A stretch of DNA of 62,519 nucleotides from an uncultured delta proteobacterium (GTDB lineage Bacteria; Desulfobacterota; Syntrophia; Syntrophales; UBA8958), in NCBI GenBank assembly GCA_903885795.1, contig CAISJV010000049.1:1-62519 (forward strand), given 5' to 3'. Below the pieces are notes generated by a model. It saw only the letters and a list, made by a program, of their open reading frames with translations, had not been told where the DNA came from and made no database searches. The translations under genes and the position numbers were made by a program. Numbering within the stretch: position 1 is the first letter of the stretch; the number at the start of each line of letters is the position of its first letter. Shown here piece after piece: positions 1 to 8,034 of this stretch.

Positions 1-112
1 AACTCCTCAGCAAGAACCGCTGACGAGGAAAGCGAACATCCGCCGCTCACCTCCTGCTCTCAAATGGCCCTCCATTCAAGAACAGCAAAAGCGGACAACT
101 CATTTGCTACAA

Positions 113-128
113 AACCGGACAAGTCTAT
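113..128. repeat. 16-bp motif, possible insertion-sequence end remnant
   Basis: The motif AACCGGACAAGTCTAT recurs with one difference at 60914-60929. The flanking text (TTTGCTACAAAACCGGAC) resembles the terminal sequence of some insertion sequences, but no transposase is present near either copy. The insertion-sequence reading is a guess from pattern memory; the recurrence itself is visible directly. Confidence 0.25.
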
Positions 129-156
129 TTACTCTTGACACCGACCACTTTCCCGA

Positions 157-185
157 TTGACATGTCGCGGTGGAAACCCTATGAT
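157..185 (+). promoter_or_regulatory. Sigma-70 promoter for the ccdA-tlpA operon
   Basis: A perfect TTGACA at 157-162 is followed by a 17-base spacer and TATGAT at 180-185, about 65 bases ahead of the ccdA start. A second TTGACA lies at 135-140. This is the strongest housekeeping-type promoter seen in the window. Activity is inferred from consensus only. Confidence 0.7.
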
Positions 186-250
186 GTCCATCAAATGAAA
201 AGCATCACATAAATTGATCCTTCCGAAACCGGTATTGGCAAATTTTGGCC

Positions 251-967
251 ATGATTGAAAATTTTATCGAAAATGCCTCCTCGTACGTTCAGACCTCCAT
301 GTTCCTGGCATATCTGGCTGTGTATCTGGGCGGGGTGCTGGTAAGCTTCACCCCCTGCACCTATCCGGTTGCCCCCATTACGGTGGCTTTTATTGGCGCC
401 CACAGCAGCGGTTCAAAGAGGAAGGGATTTGTTCTCTCCATAATTTACGTCTTGGGAATGGCACTGACCTATACGGCCATCGGCGCCGCGGCAGCACTGA
501 CGGGGAAACTCTTCGGCCAGATGCAGAGCAACCCCTGGGTATACTTTTTCATGGCAAATGTGTGTATGATCATGGGTTTGTCCATGCTGGAAGTATTCAA
601 CCTGCCGATCCGGACGCCCGATTTTATTGCCCGGATTCAGCCCCGGAAAAAAAATAAGGGGGTCATCGGGGCATTTTTTGTCGGCGCGGCGTCTGGTTTG
701 ATCATGGGGCCCTGTACAGCCCCGGTGCTGGCCGTCCTCCTCAGTTTCGCCGCTACCCGGCAGAGCGTCCCCTATGCCATGAGCCTCCTGTTTGTATTTG
801 CCTTTGGCATGGGTACCCTGCTTATCATCCTGGGAACCTCGGCGGGACTGCTGGCAAATCTCCCCCGATCAGGGATGTGGATGACCCGGGTGAGCCATAT
901 TTCCGGCTGGATCATGATCGGGGTGGGGGAATATCTGCTGATTCAGGCGGGGATGCTCTGGGGATAA
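251..967 (+). CDS. ccdA: Cytochrome c biogenesis protein, CcdA/DsbD transmembrane family
   Basis: A polytopic inner-membrane protein of 238 residues with about six hydrophobic segments. Proteins of this family carry electrons from cytoplasmic thioredoxin across the membrane to periplasmic thiol-disulfide proteins. The two family cysteines sit in Pro-Cys contexts at the expected places: FTPCTYP (Cys36) in the first segment and GPCTAP (Cys155) after the midpoint. The ATG at 251 is preferred over an in-frame TTG at 245; neither has a strong ribosome site. The next gene encodes a TlpA-like thioredoxin, a natural partner for the reducing power. The consensus promoter at 157-185 should drive both. 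Confidence 0.85.
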   Translation: MIENFIENASSYVQTSMFLAYLAVYLGGVLVSFTPCTYPVAPITVAFIGAHSSGSKRKGFVLSIIYVLGMALTYTAIGAAAALTGKLFGQMQSNPWVYFFMANVCMIMGLSMLEVFNLPIRTPDFIARIQPRKKNKGVIGAFFVGAASGLIMGPCTAPVLAVLLSFAATRQSVPYAMSLLFVFAFGMGTLLIILGTSAGLLANLPRSGMWMTRVSHISGWIMIGVGEYLLIQAGMLWG

Positions 968-1055
968 CAAAGCTCGAAAACGGACTATGACCAATGTGAG
1001 AGAAAGAACAGAAAACGGAAATCATCAACTAACTGAGGGGATTTGGAGAATTTCT

Positions 1056-1532
1056 ATGCCGAACCGTCATTTAAAGGTTTATTGGGTAACAGCGATCCTC
1101 GTAGTATTATTTCTTGCCGCCTCCGGGTGTTTCGCCCAGGAGCAGGCGCCACGATTCAGCATCCGGGATGTCAACGGCCGGATCTTCAGTATGAATGACT
1201 ACGGGAAAAAAACCGTCCTTCTCATCTTCAGCACTACCTGGTGCCCCTCCTGCCGGACGGAGATTCCCCATTTCAAGCAAATCTATCAAACCTACAGACA
1301 CCGGGGATTGGAAATGGTCAACATCGACATCCAGGAATCCCGGGATAAGGTCGCCCGCTTCGCCGCCAAAAATCAATTACCCTATCGGATCCTGCTGGAT
1401 GAAAAGGGTGATGTTTCAGGGGCCTACGGGATCGTGGGCGTTCCCGCCATGATCCTCATCAAGGATGGCGTGGTGGTTACAAGAAATTATCGCCTGGTGG
1501 ATGGAAACCTGGAAAAACTCTTCAGGAAATGA
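1056..1532 (+). CDS. TlpA-like periplasmic thioredoxin-fold protein
   Basis: A 158-residue exported thiol-disulfide protein. An N-terminal hydrophobic stretch ends at a cysteine (ASGCFAQ), so it may be a lipoprotein facing the periplasm. The AhpC-TSA/redoxin fold carries the active-site WCPSC at about residues 62-66, and the cis-proline loop VGVPAM is near the C-terminus. The start at 1056 follows GGAG with good spacing; an upstream in-frame start at 987 would add 23 charged residues that fit no signal peptide. It lies directly behind ccdA, which probably keeps its cysteine pair reduced. Likely roles are cytochrome c maturation or repair of periplasmic thiols. Confidence 0.82.
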   Translation: MPNRHLKVYWVTAILVVLFLAASGCFAQEQAPRFSIRDVNGRIFSMNDYGKKTVLLIFSTTWCPSCRTEIPHFKQIYQTYRHRGLEMVNIDIQESRDKVARFAAKNQLPYRILLDEKGDVSGAYGIVGVPAMILIKDGVVVTRNYRLVDGNLEKLFRK

Positions 1533-1559
1533 TGGAGCCAATTCAAGGAATTGTCGAAT

Positions 1560-3617
1560 ATGTTCAGACCATCTTTCTATATTTTTGCGGTTTTTTCCAT
1601 CTATACTATGACCAGCAGCCCCCTTGATCCAACCATCGTTTCAGCGGCAAGCCATCCTTTTTCCGTCCGGGAAATGCTGGCTATGGAAAGGATCGCCGAT
1701 CCCCGGGTTTCTCCGGACGGTCGCCGGGTCGCCTTCACGGTCTGGCGGGCCGATCTTACCGCCAATCGGGGACATACTTCCATCCAGCTAACGGATTTTC
1801 AGAATAAAACTCCCCTCGTCGTCAACCCCTCGGTCGGGGCCGACGATACCAATCCCCGCTGGTTCCCGGACGGCAAAACCCTTTATTTTCTTTCCACCCG
1901 TTCCGGTTCCCAGCAGGTATGGAAGACCTCTCCGCCCTATAAAAAACCTATCCCCGTCACTGACTTGCCCCTTGATGTGGGGGCCTTTGAAGTTTCCCCG
2001 GACGGGCGGTTTCTGATCCTGTCCATGTCCGTCTTTCCCGGCAGGACAACCGGGGAAACCAGGACGATACTGGCGGAGAAGGCAAACCAGATCGGGTCGG
2101 GCATGGTCTTCGACCGCCTCATGGTCCGCAATTGGGACACCTGGAGTGATGGCACCCGTAACCACCTGTTTTTTTATCCCCTTCCCGGCGGTCCGGCCCG
2201 GGACCTCATGGCAGCGATGGACGCCGATTGTCCGTCAAAACCGGCCGGGGGAACGGAGGAATTCTCCCTCTCTCCCGACGGCGGGACCCTGGTCTTTGCG
2301 GCCAAGGATGAAGGCCGCAAAGAGGCGTGGTCAACGAACAGCGACCTTTTTATTGTTTCCCTGCGGACAGGAACAAAACCGGTGCGGATCACGAAGAATC
2401 CCGCCACGGATACGCAGCCCCATTTTTCCCCTGACGGCGGGACCCTTGCCTATCTCGCCATGAGCCAGCCCGGCAACGAGGCGGACCGTTACCGGATCCG
2501 GTTGCGGGATATGACTTCGGGGGAGGAGCGCGTCCTCGATCTGCGGGCCGACGACACCCCCTGTGGCGACCGCTCCCCCGACTTCATTACCTGGTCTCAA
2601 GACGGGAAGACCCTTTATTGCACCGCCGATCATCTAGGGCAACATGCCCTCTTTGCCATGGACGTGGCGACGGGCAAGAGCCGGATAATCATGAAGACGG
2701 GTAACACCTTTGCCCCCCAGCCCCTGCCGGACGGGCGCATCTCCTTTGCCTGGAATTCCCTCAACCAGCCGACGGAGCTTTATCTCCTCGGAATTAAAAA
2801 TGAGGAATCCCAAAGGGTCACCAAATGGAACGATGAGCGGGTGGAAGAAATCCGCTTTGGCAAGGTCGGGGCTTTTACCTTCCAGGGCGCAAAAGGAGAC
2901 ACCGTGTACGGACGGATCGTTTACCCCGTTGATTTCGATCCCGCCCGGAAATATCCTGTCGCCTTTATCATTCACGGCGGTCCGGAAACGTCCGACCTCA
3001 ATGAGTTTCACTACCGCTGGAACCCCCAGATTTACGCCGGGGCAGGCTATGCCGTCGTGCAGATCGATTTTCACGGTTCAACGGGCTATGGAGAGAAGTT
3101 CACCGATGCTATCCGGCAGGACTGGGGCGGGGCGCCCTATGAAGACCTTATGACGGGCCTCGATTTTGCTCTGAAGGAATATCCCTTTCTGGACGAAAAG
3201 AGGATGGCGGCGCTGGGTCCCTCCTATGGCGGCTACATGATCGACTGGATCGGCGGACAAACGGATCGTTTCCGCTGTCTGATCAGCCATGCCGGTCTTT
3301 TCGACAAGCGTATGGCCCACTATGAAATGGATACCCTGTGGTTTCCCGAATGGGAATTCGGCAACCCCAAACAGCATAACCCGCTAGATTATATCAGTAA
3401 CTGGCGGACGCCAACCCTGATTATTCATGGCCAGAAAGATTTTAGGGTCTCTTACACCCAGAGTCTCGCCCTCTTTTCCGCCCTCCAGCGCCAGGGCGTG
3501 TCTTCGGAGCTCCTGATCTTTCCTGACGAAGGCCACTGGATCCTCAAGCCCCAAAACGTTCTGCAATGGCACGACAAGGTTCTTACCTGGCTGCGTCAGT
3601 GGCTACGGCCCCAGTAA
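1560..3617 (+). CDS. S9-family prolyl oligopeptidase (DPP IV/acylaminoacyl-peptidase type)
   Basis: A 685-residue exported serine peptidase. After an N-terminal signal-like segment come beta-propeller repeats containing SPDGR-type blades (residues about 45-400), then an alpha/beta-hydrolase domain. The triad is visible: nucleophile in GPSYGGYM (about Ser555), Asp in GQKDFRV (about 625), His in DEGHWI (about 657). The family cleaves short peptides after proline or removes N-terminal blocked residues. The ATG at 1560 has AAGGAA about ten bases upstream; a TTG at 1551 sits too close to it. It starts 27 bases after the thioredoxin gene and may share its promoter, though no functional link is evident. 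Confidence 0.85.
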   Translation: MFRPSFYIFAVFSIYTMTSSPLDPTIVSAASHPFSVREMLAMERIADPRVSPDGRRVAFTVWRADLTANRGHTSIQLTDFQNKTPLVVNPSVGADDTNPRWFPDGKTLYFLSTRSGSQQVWKTSPPYKKPIPVTDLPLDVGAFEVSPDGRFLILSMSVFPGRTTGETRTILAEKANQIGSGMVFDRLMVRNWDTWSDGTRNHLFFYPLPGGPARDLMAAMDADCPSKPAGGTEEFSLSPDGGTLVFAAKDEGRKEAWSTNSDLFIVSLRTGTKPVRITKNPATDTQPHFSPDGGTLAYLAMSQPGNEADRYRIRLRDMTSGEERVLDLRADDTPCGDRSPDFITWSQDGKTLYCTADHLGQHALFAMDVATGKSRIIMKTGNTFAPQPLPDGRISFAWNSLNQPTELYLLGIKNEESQRVTKWNDERVEEIRFGKVGAFTFQGAKGDTVYGRIVYPVDFDPARKYPVAFIIHGGPETSDLNEFHYRWNPQIYAGAGYAVVQIDFHGSTGYGEKFTDAIRQDWGGAPYEDLMTGLDFALKEYPFLDEKRMAALGPSYGGYMIDWIGGQTDRFRCLISHAGLFDKRMAHYEMDTLWFPEWEFGNPKQHNPLDYISNWRTPTLIIHGQKDFRVSYTQSLALFSALQRQGVSSELLIFPDEGHWILKPQNVLQWHDKVLTWLRQWLRPQ

Positions 3618-3824
3618 GGGATAAATCAGGAAATTGGGGTCCAGTAATCACAATCTTTAGTATATTCGGTAATTACATGATCAACAAATCGGGCGAAGCG
3701 GAGGCAATTCTCCCGATTCTCCTCGGGATGAACTTCATAGAAGAGGCATTCCTGGCATCTTTCTTCCCGACCATTATCATTCATATCCTAACCCTCCCGA
3801 CAGATGATTGACCAGATTAACAGA

Positions 3825-5168
3825 TCAACGCCTGACCAAGGCACTTATCAGCCGCTCGATGTGTTCCAGGGTGTTACACTCCTTGACCATCGTGCAATAA
3901 GGTTTGTACTGGCGGATCTCCGAATCCCCCGATCCCCAGAGGGCCGGCACTTCGGGATTGAGCCAGATAAGGCGCTTGCAACGCTCGTAGATCGCCTTGA
4001 GATTCTCCGGACGGGGAGCGTTGTAGTTGTTCCGGGCGTCACCTAAGACCAGTACCGTCGTCCTGCGCGTCACCGCCACGAGATGATCCCGGCGGAAATC
4101 ACCAAAAGAACGCTCGTAATCCGTTCGCCCCATAATCAGGGGGATATCCGTCCCGCCCTGGATCCGGGTCAGGGCCTCATCCACAGGACCGCTGCCCAGG
4201 ATGTCGCTGACTTCGACAAGATTGGTGCAGAAAACAAAGGTCCGGATTTTGGCGATCTCCTGGTTGAGACCGTAAAGAAAGAGGAGGAGGAAACGCACCG
4301 TCCGCAGTGCGGAGCGGCTGATGTCACAGATAACGACGATCTGGGAGCGTTCGATTTTTTTCTTCTTCCAGGAGGGAGCGAACAGCATCCCCTGATAGGA
4401 GATATTTTCCCTCAGGGTTCTCTTGAAATCCAGCACCCCTCTTCTTGCCGCTTTGCGGCGGCGGGAGTGAAGATCGTTGAGACGCTTGACCATCCGCTGG
4501 ATAATATTGTAGATGCGGGCAAAGTAACATTGTTCCAGGTTGGACAGTTTCACGAGGCGCAGTTCGCTCTCCAGACGCCTCTCCCCTTCGTTACGGGCAA
4601 AGAGATCGTACTGGCTCTGCACATAATTTCTTACATTTTCCACAAGATAGGCCCGGGCGCCCTCGAGACGGGCCTTATCCGCGGCGGCGGCCGGGGTATC
4701 AATCTGCTGGAGGGACTGAATCTGGCCATCGAGCCCGCCCGCCCCCATCCGGCCGAGAATTCGCAGGGCGAAAAGGCTGCGCTGGGTAAAGTATCTGATT
4801 TGTGAAATGTTTTCCAGGCGCGCCGCTTCGGTCATGGCGGCCATAAGGCCGGCCCGGTCCTCCTCCATGAGCAAGCGGGCCAGGGAGGATTCCGTTTGCA
4901 GGAGGCTTGGTATGTCCCTATCCTTACGGGCCCGGTCGGAATCGGCGGCAAAAAATCGGAAGGCAAAGAACCGCTCGAAGCAGTCCTCAAGAAGGATTTT
5001 TTCTTCCACCGTCTTGGCCAGGGAGACGGCGAGGGCGTCTTTCATCAGCGTGCGGTCACGGTAGCCGACTACCTTGACGGCCCGGACAGCGTCGAGGGTT
5101 TCAGAAATGGAAATGCGGACACCGGCGGTTCGGGCGGCAGTGACAAAATCTCCGAGAACTCGCTCCAT
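3825..5168 (-). CDS. CoxE-like VWA-domain protein
   Basis: A 447-residue cytoplasmic protein of the VWA/CoxE family. The von Willebrand A fold is in the C-terminal half, with the metal-ion-adhesion motif DISRS (matching DxSxS) near residue 276. The N-terminal half is helical and charged. In characterised systems CoxE works with a MoxR-type ATPase, CoxD, to mature metal centres such as that of CO dehydrogenase. Here the MoxR ATPase lies just upstream on the same strand, but no cox structural genes are in the window, so the client is unknown. The ATG at 5168 follows GAGG. The two genes are separated by about 200 bases containing an imperfect inverted repeat. Confidence 0.78.
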   Translation of the reverse strand: MERVLGDFVTAARTAGVRISISETLDAVRAVKVVGYRDRTLMKDALAVSLAKTVEEKILLEDCFERFFAFRFFAADSDRARKDRDIPSLLQTESSLARLLMEEDRAGLMAAMTEAARLENISQIRYFTQRSLFALRILGRMGAGGLDGQIQSLQQIDTPAAAADKARLEGARAYLVENVRNYVQSQYDLFARNEGERRLESELRLVKLSNLEQCYFARIYNIIQRMVKRLNDLHSRRRKAARRGVLDFKRTLRENISYQGMLFAPSWKKKKIERSQIVVICDISRSALRTVRFLLLFLYGLNQEIAKIRTFVFCTNLVEVSDILGSGPVDEALTRIQGGTDIPLIMGRTDYERSFGDFRRDHLVAVTRRTTVLVLGDARNNYNAPRPENLKAIYERCKRLIWLNPEVPALWGSGDSEIRQYKPYCTMVKECNTLEHIERLISALVRR

Positions 5169-5212
5169 TTCAACCTCTTATGCCATTTAGAAATGATCGT
5201 TTCGAGACCTTT

Positions 5213-5351
5213 GAAAAAATGGCTTCGCCGCTGCTCAAAAATCTTTTTCGCTGCTCGTTGGTTAGCATATTACTGTTATTGATTACGGAATGTTAAGTTC
5301 AATCTCGGAACGGCGAAAAAAATTTGATTCGCTGCTTGCGAACCATTTTTC
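5213..5351. repeat. Imperfect inverted repeat between the MoxR and CoxE-like genes
   Basis: A left arm at 5213-5251 and a right arm at 5313-5351 are roughly complementary over about 38 bases, with several mismatches and small gaps. Both arms contain GAAAAA..ATGG and TTTTTTCGC blocks. The pair would form a long bulged hairpin in the leader of the CoxE-like gene, or may be a degenerate mobile palindrome. Confidence 0.4.
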
Positions 5352-5374
5352 TGCGGTTATGCAAATCTCTCGTT

Positions 5375-6313
5375 TCATTTCACCGCCATCGCCGTAAGGT
5401 GGTGAACCTTTTCCGCCACGACGCCGACATCGTCCTCAAACTTGATAAAAATATTCAAGGTCTCCCGGACGAGAGCGGGATTGAGGATCTCGGCATGGAG
5501 GATCATGAGGACCCGCGCCCAGTCGATGGTTTCGCTGATGGAGGGGACCTTTTTCAGGTCCAGCTTGCGAACATCCTGAATGAAATGAACGACTTGATGG
5601 GCAAGCTCCACCGAAATATCCGGGACGCGGCGGCGGATGATCTCCCGCTCCAGGGCCGCCTCGGGAAAGGGTATATACAGGTGGAGGCAACGGCGCTTGA
5701 GGGCCTCGCTGAGTTCCCGGGTATTGTTGCTTGTCAGAAAGACCAGGGGCTTGGTCACAGCTTCCACCGTTCCTATTTCGGGCACGGAAACCTGGAAGTC
5801 CGAAAGGATCTCCAGCAGAAAGGCCTCGAATTCATCGTCCGATTTGTCTATTTCATCGATGAGCAGGACGCAGCCATCTTTTGCCTGAAGGGCCTTGAGG
5901 AGGGGGCGAGGTTCAAGAAAGGGCCAGGAAAAGAAGATGTCATCATACTGATGCAGCTTGTCCATGGCCGTCTTGAAACCGTTTCCCCTGGTGATGATGT
6001 CGTCCATTTTGTCTTTGAGGAGCTGGGTATAGAGAAGCTGCTTGCCGTATTTCCACTCATAGAGGGCCTTGGACTCGTCCAGCCCTTCATAACACTGGAG
6101 CCGGATGAGGGGTAATTGCAGGCAGGCGGCCGTTGCCTTGGCCAGTTCCGTCTTCCCCACCCCGGCGGGCCCTTCCACGAGAATGGGTTTTCCCAGGCGG
6201 CAAGCGAGATAAACGGTCATGGCCATCTGCCGGTTGGCAATATAGTCAACGTCCCGGAGATTTTCCAGGACCGCCTCAATGGAAACAAATTGTTCTTCAT
6301 AACTGGATCTCAT
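5375..6313 (-). CDS. MoxR-family AAA+ ATPase (CoxD-like)
   Basis: A 312-residue AAA+ ATPase. Walker A is GPAGVGKT at residues 48-55 and Walker B is in CVLLIDEIDKS near residue 150. Sensor-like TSNNTRELSEALKRR follows, where the arginines are typical of MoxR proteins. MoxR ATPases act as chaperones that insert metal cofactors or remodel complexes, generally with a VWA-protein partner. That partner is encoded next, 206 bases downstream. Length and motif order are normal for the family. The ATG at 6313 has GAGGG about ten bases upstream. Confidence 0.85.
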   Translation of the reverse strand: MRSSYEEQFVSIEAVLENLRDVDYIANRQMAMTVYLACRLGKPILVEGPAGVGKTELAKATAACLQLPLIRLQCYEGLDESKALYEWKYGKQLLYTQLLKDKMDDIITRGNGFKTAMDKLHQYDDIFFSWPFLEPRPLLKALQAKDGCVLLIDEIDKSDDEFEAFLLEILSDFQVSVPEIGTVEAVTKPLVFLTSNNTRELSEALKRRCLHLYIPFPEAALEREIIRRRVPDISVELAHQVVHFIQDVRKLDLKKVPSISETIDWARVLMILHAEILNPALVRETLNIFIKFEDDVGVVAEKVHHLTAMAVK

Positions 6314-6349
6314 CAGATTATTGCCCTCTAAATATTGAATATCATTTAT

Positions 6350-7525
6350 TTATACACAAAATCCCCCTGAATCCCTCTTTCTCAATGGGGAACGGGTCTG
6401 TTGCAATAGCGCCGCCCCTTGTTTTCTCTGCTTTAAGGTCATGACATTCCTTGCTAAATTGATGGCCCGCACCAGGTCGCCGCTTAGCATCCCGAATTCC
6501 TGGTTGCCCATCAGCAAGGCGGCGGCCGGCTTTTGCAAAGCCTCCTGAAACTGCCGGGCCAGGTCCCGGAAGGACAAAACAAGGGAGATCAGGCCCTCAT
6601 GCCTGCCGTCACTGTCCAGAATCCGCGCCGCCTCGGAGGCAATGAGCCGAAGAGTATCCCGGAGATATTGGAGACGGCCGAGATCAGCCGGCAAGTCTTC
6701 CGCAGTCGCCCCTTCCTGTCGTCTAAGTTCCTTTAATAACAAAGACATCTGCCTGTTGATCCCTCCCAGAACGAGGCCCATGAGGGTGACATCTTCGATT
6801 TCCCGGAAGGCGATGGCGATGTCCGGGTAGGCCGTCCCCTCCGGGCCAACGAGATTTTCCGCCGGGATTTCGCAATTTACCAGCCTGATGCCGCAATGGG
6901 GGGAGGGCTTGAAGTTGGCAAGTTTCATCGGCGCTGTCAGAGTGACGCCCGGTGTTTCCTTCGGAACGATTAAGGCGCTGAATTGTTTCTTTTCCCCCGC
7001 ACCCTCGGCCCCGGTGACGGCGAGAACAACATAGAGATCCACGAATGGACCATTGGTCAGATAGGCCTTTTCGCCGTTGACAACATAGACATCTCCCCGG
7101 CGCTCGGCCTTTGTTTTCAAATACTTGGGATGGGCGCCCACTTCAGGCTCGGAGATGGAAATGGAGGCCGTAATCCTTCCCTGGGCCAGGCCCGGAAGAT
7201 ACCGGGACCGTTGTCCTTCATTCCCCAGCCCGGCAAACACCAGCCGGGCCACGACATTATGGATCATCCAGGAAAGGCCGATCCCGAGACTGCCTCCCTC
7301 GGCAGCGATGGCCTCCGCGGCCAGGGTAATCGCCAGATAATTCATGCCCAACCCACCGTATTCCCGGGGAATGGCGATCCCCATCAGGCCCGCATCTCCC
7401 AGCTTCCGCCAAAGGGACATGGGGAATTCGTCATGATCGCCCTGAGCCACCCAGGGGGCGATCTCCTCACGGGCAAAACAGGACACTTTTTCTATGAATT
7501 CGGATCGATAATTATGGGATGTCAT
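6350..7525 (-). CDS. Acyl-CoA dehydrogenase-family flavoprotein with atypical C-terminus
   Basis: A 391-residue protein with clear acyl-CoA dehydrogenase N-terminal and middle domains: REYGGLGMNY, the FAD-contact block ITASISISEPEVGAHP, and NGEKAYLTNGPFVD. The C-terminal helical domain is unusual. I cannot find the usual IYEGT-type segment that carries the catalytic glutamate in many family members, so the reaction is uncertain. The last dozen or so residues are encoded by a dispersed palindromic repeat (6358-6393) that appears to have replaced the native end. The start at 7525 overlaps the MarR gene by 14 bases, pointing to translational coupling. An in-frame start at 7627 lies deep inside marR and is rejected. 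Confidence 0.75.
   Translation of the reverse strand: MTSHNYRSEFIEKVSCFAREEIAPWVAQGDHDEFPMSLWRKLGDAGLMGIAIPREYGGLGMNYLAITLAAEAIAAEGGSLGIGLSWMIHNVVARLVFAGLGNEGQRSRYLPGLAQGRITASISISEPEVGAHPKYLKTKAERRGDVYVVNGEKAYLTNGPFVDLYVVLAVTGAEGAGEKKQFSALIVPKETPGVTLTAPMKLANFKPSPHCGIRLVNCEIPAENLVGPEGTAYPDIAIAFREIEDVTLMGLVLGGINRQMSLLLKELRRQEGATAEDLPADLGRLQYLRDTLRLIASEAARILDSDGRHEGLISLVLSFRDLARQFQEALQKPAAALLMGNQEFGMLSGDLVRAINLARNVMTLKQRKQGAALLQQTRSPLRKRDSGGFCV
6358..6393. repeat. Dispersed palindromic repeat, family A, copy 1
   Basis: It begins AAAATCCCCCTGAATCCC and ends with a matching purine-rich arm. It resembles the copies at 11335-11371 and 11863-11912 and, more loosely, 13079-13100. This copy forms the 3' end of the acyl-CoA dehydrogenase reading frame. 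Confidence 0.6.
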
Positions 7526-7964
7526 TTTTGTTGCCGCCGTTTTTATTGAATTTTTCGAAAAATGATCTAAGGATGACTTTGAATATCTCCATCTCCTCCG
7601 GGGGAAAGCCGGTCTTGATTTCTTCATTAACTCTTTTGATGATCATCTTGGCCTTGTCCCCGGCGGCGATTCCTTCCGGAGTCACCTGAATGAGGAGGGA
7701 ACGCCGATCCGTCGGACTGGCCTGACGGACAACGAAGCCCGCCTTCTCCAGGCGGTCCACGAGGCCGGTGAGGGTTGAGTTATCCACCCCGATAAGCTGG
7801 CTCAGATCGGACATGGTTCGTCCGTTGCTCTGCTTGAGAAGGAAGAGGATGCTCGCCTGGACAAACGTCACCCCTACGTTCGCCGCCACCAGGGCATTGT
7901 TCAGGTATGTCCGCAACTTGTTCTGAGCGGTAAAGATGAGGAAGATAAGCCGGTCGTCTTGCAT
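7512..7964 (-). CDS. MarR-family transcriptional regulator
   Basis: A 150-residue winged-helix regulator. The wHTH is seen in SNGRTMSDLSQLIGVDNS, and the wing in VDRLEKAGFVVRQASPTDRRS with the DxRS signature typical of MarR proteins. These dimers usually repress a neighbouring operon until an aromatic or acyl ligand binds. The start at 7964 (ATG behind GGGGAG) is preferred to a TTG at 7994. The acyl-CoA dehydrogenase gene overlaps its 3' end and is probably in the regulon. Two direct copies of AACATTTGG at 7994-8002 and 8009-8017 lie in its promoter region and are candidate operator half-sites. Confidence 0.85.
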   Translation of the reverse strand: MQDDRLIFLIFTAQNKLRTYLNNALVAANVGVTFVQASILFLLKQSNGRTMSDLSQLIGVDNSTLTGLVDRLEKAGFVVRQASPTDRRSLLIQVTPEGIAAGDKAKMIIKRVNEEIKTGFPPEEMEIFKVILRSFFEKFNKNGGNKNDIP

Positions 7965-7993
7965 GATGTCTGCTCCCCTATGCTTAGTCGGCA

Positions 7994-8024
7994 AACATTT
8001 GGCATACTAACATTTGGTTGTCAA
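7994..8024 (-). promoter_or_regulatory. Promoter/operator region of the MarR gene
   Basis: On the minus strand TTGACA (8024-8019) is followed by two exact direct copies of CCAAATGTT, 15 bases apart start to start. No strong -10 hexamer stands out. The repeats overlap the expected polymerase site, so autoregulation by MarR is a reasonable inference. Confidence 0.4.
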
Positions 8025-8034
8025 GGAATATCTC

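Noticed and set aside
3618-3824. Short open frames between the peptidase and the CoxE-like gene
   Set aside because: They overlap real gene ends and show no start signals or coding bias. I see nothing else in this spacer.
4083-4805. A 240-codon plus-strand open frame opposite the CoxE-like gene
   Set aside because: Shadow of the VWA gene, with no family match and no start signal.
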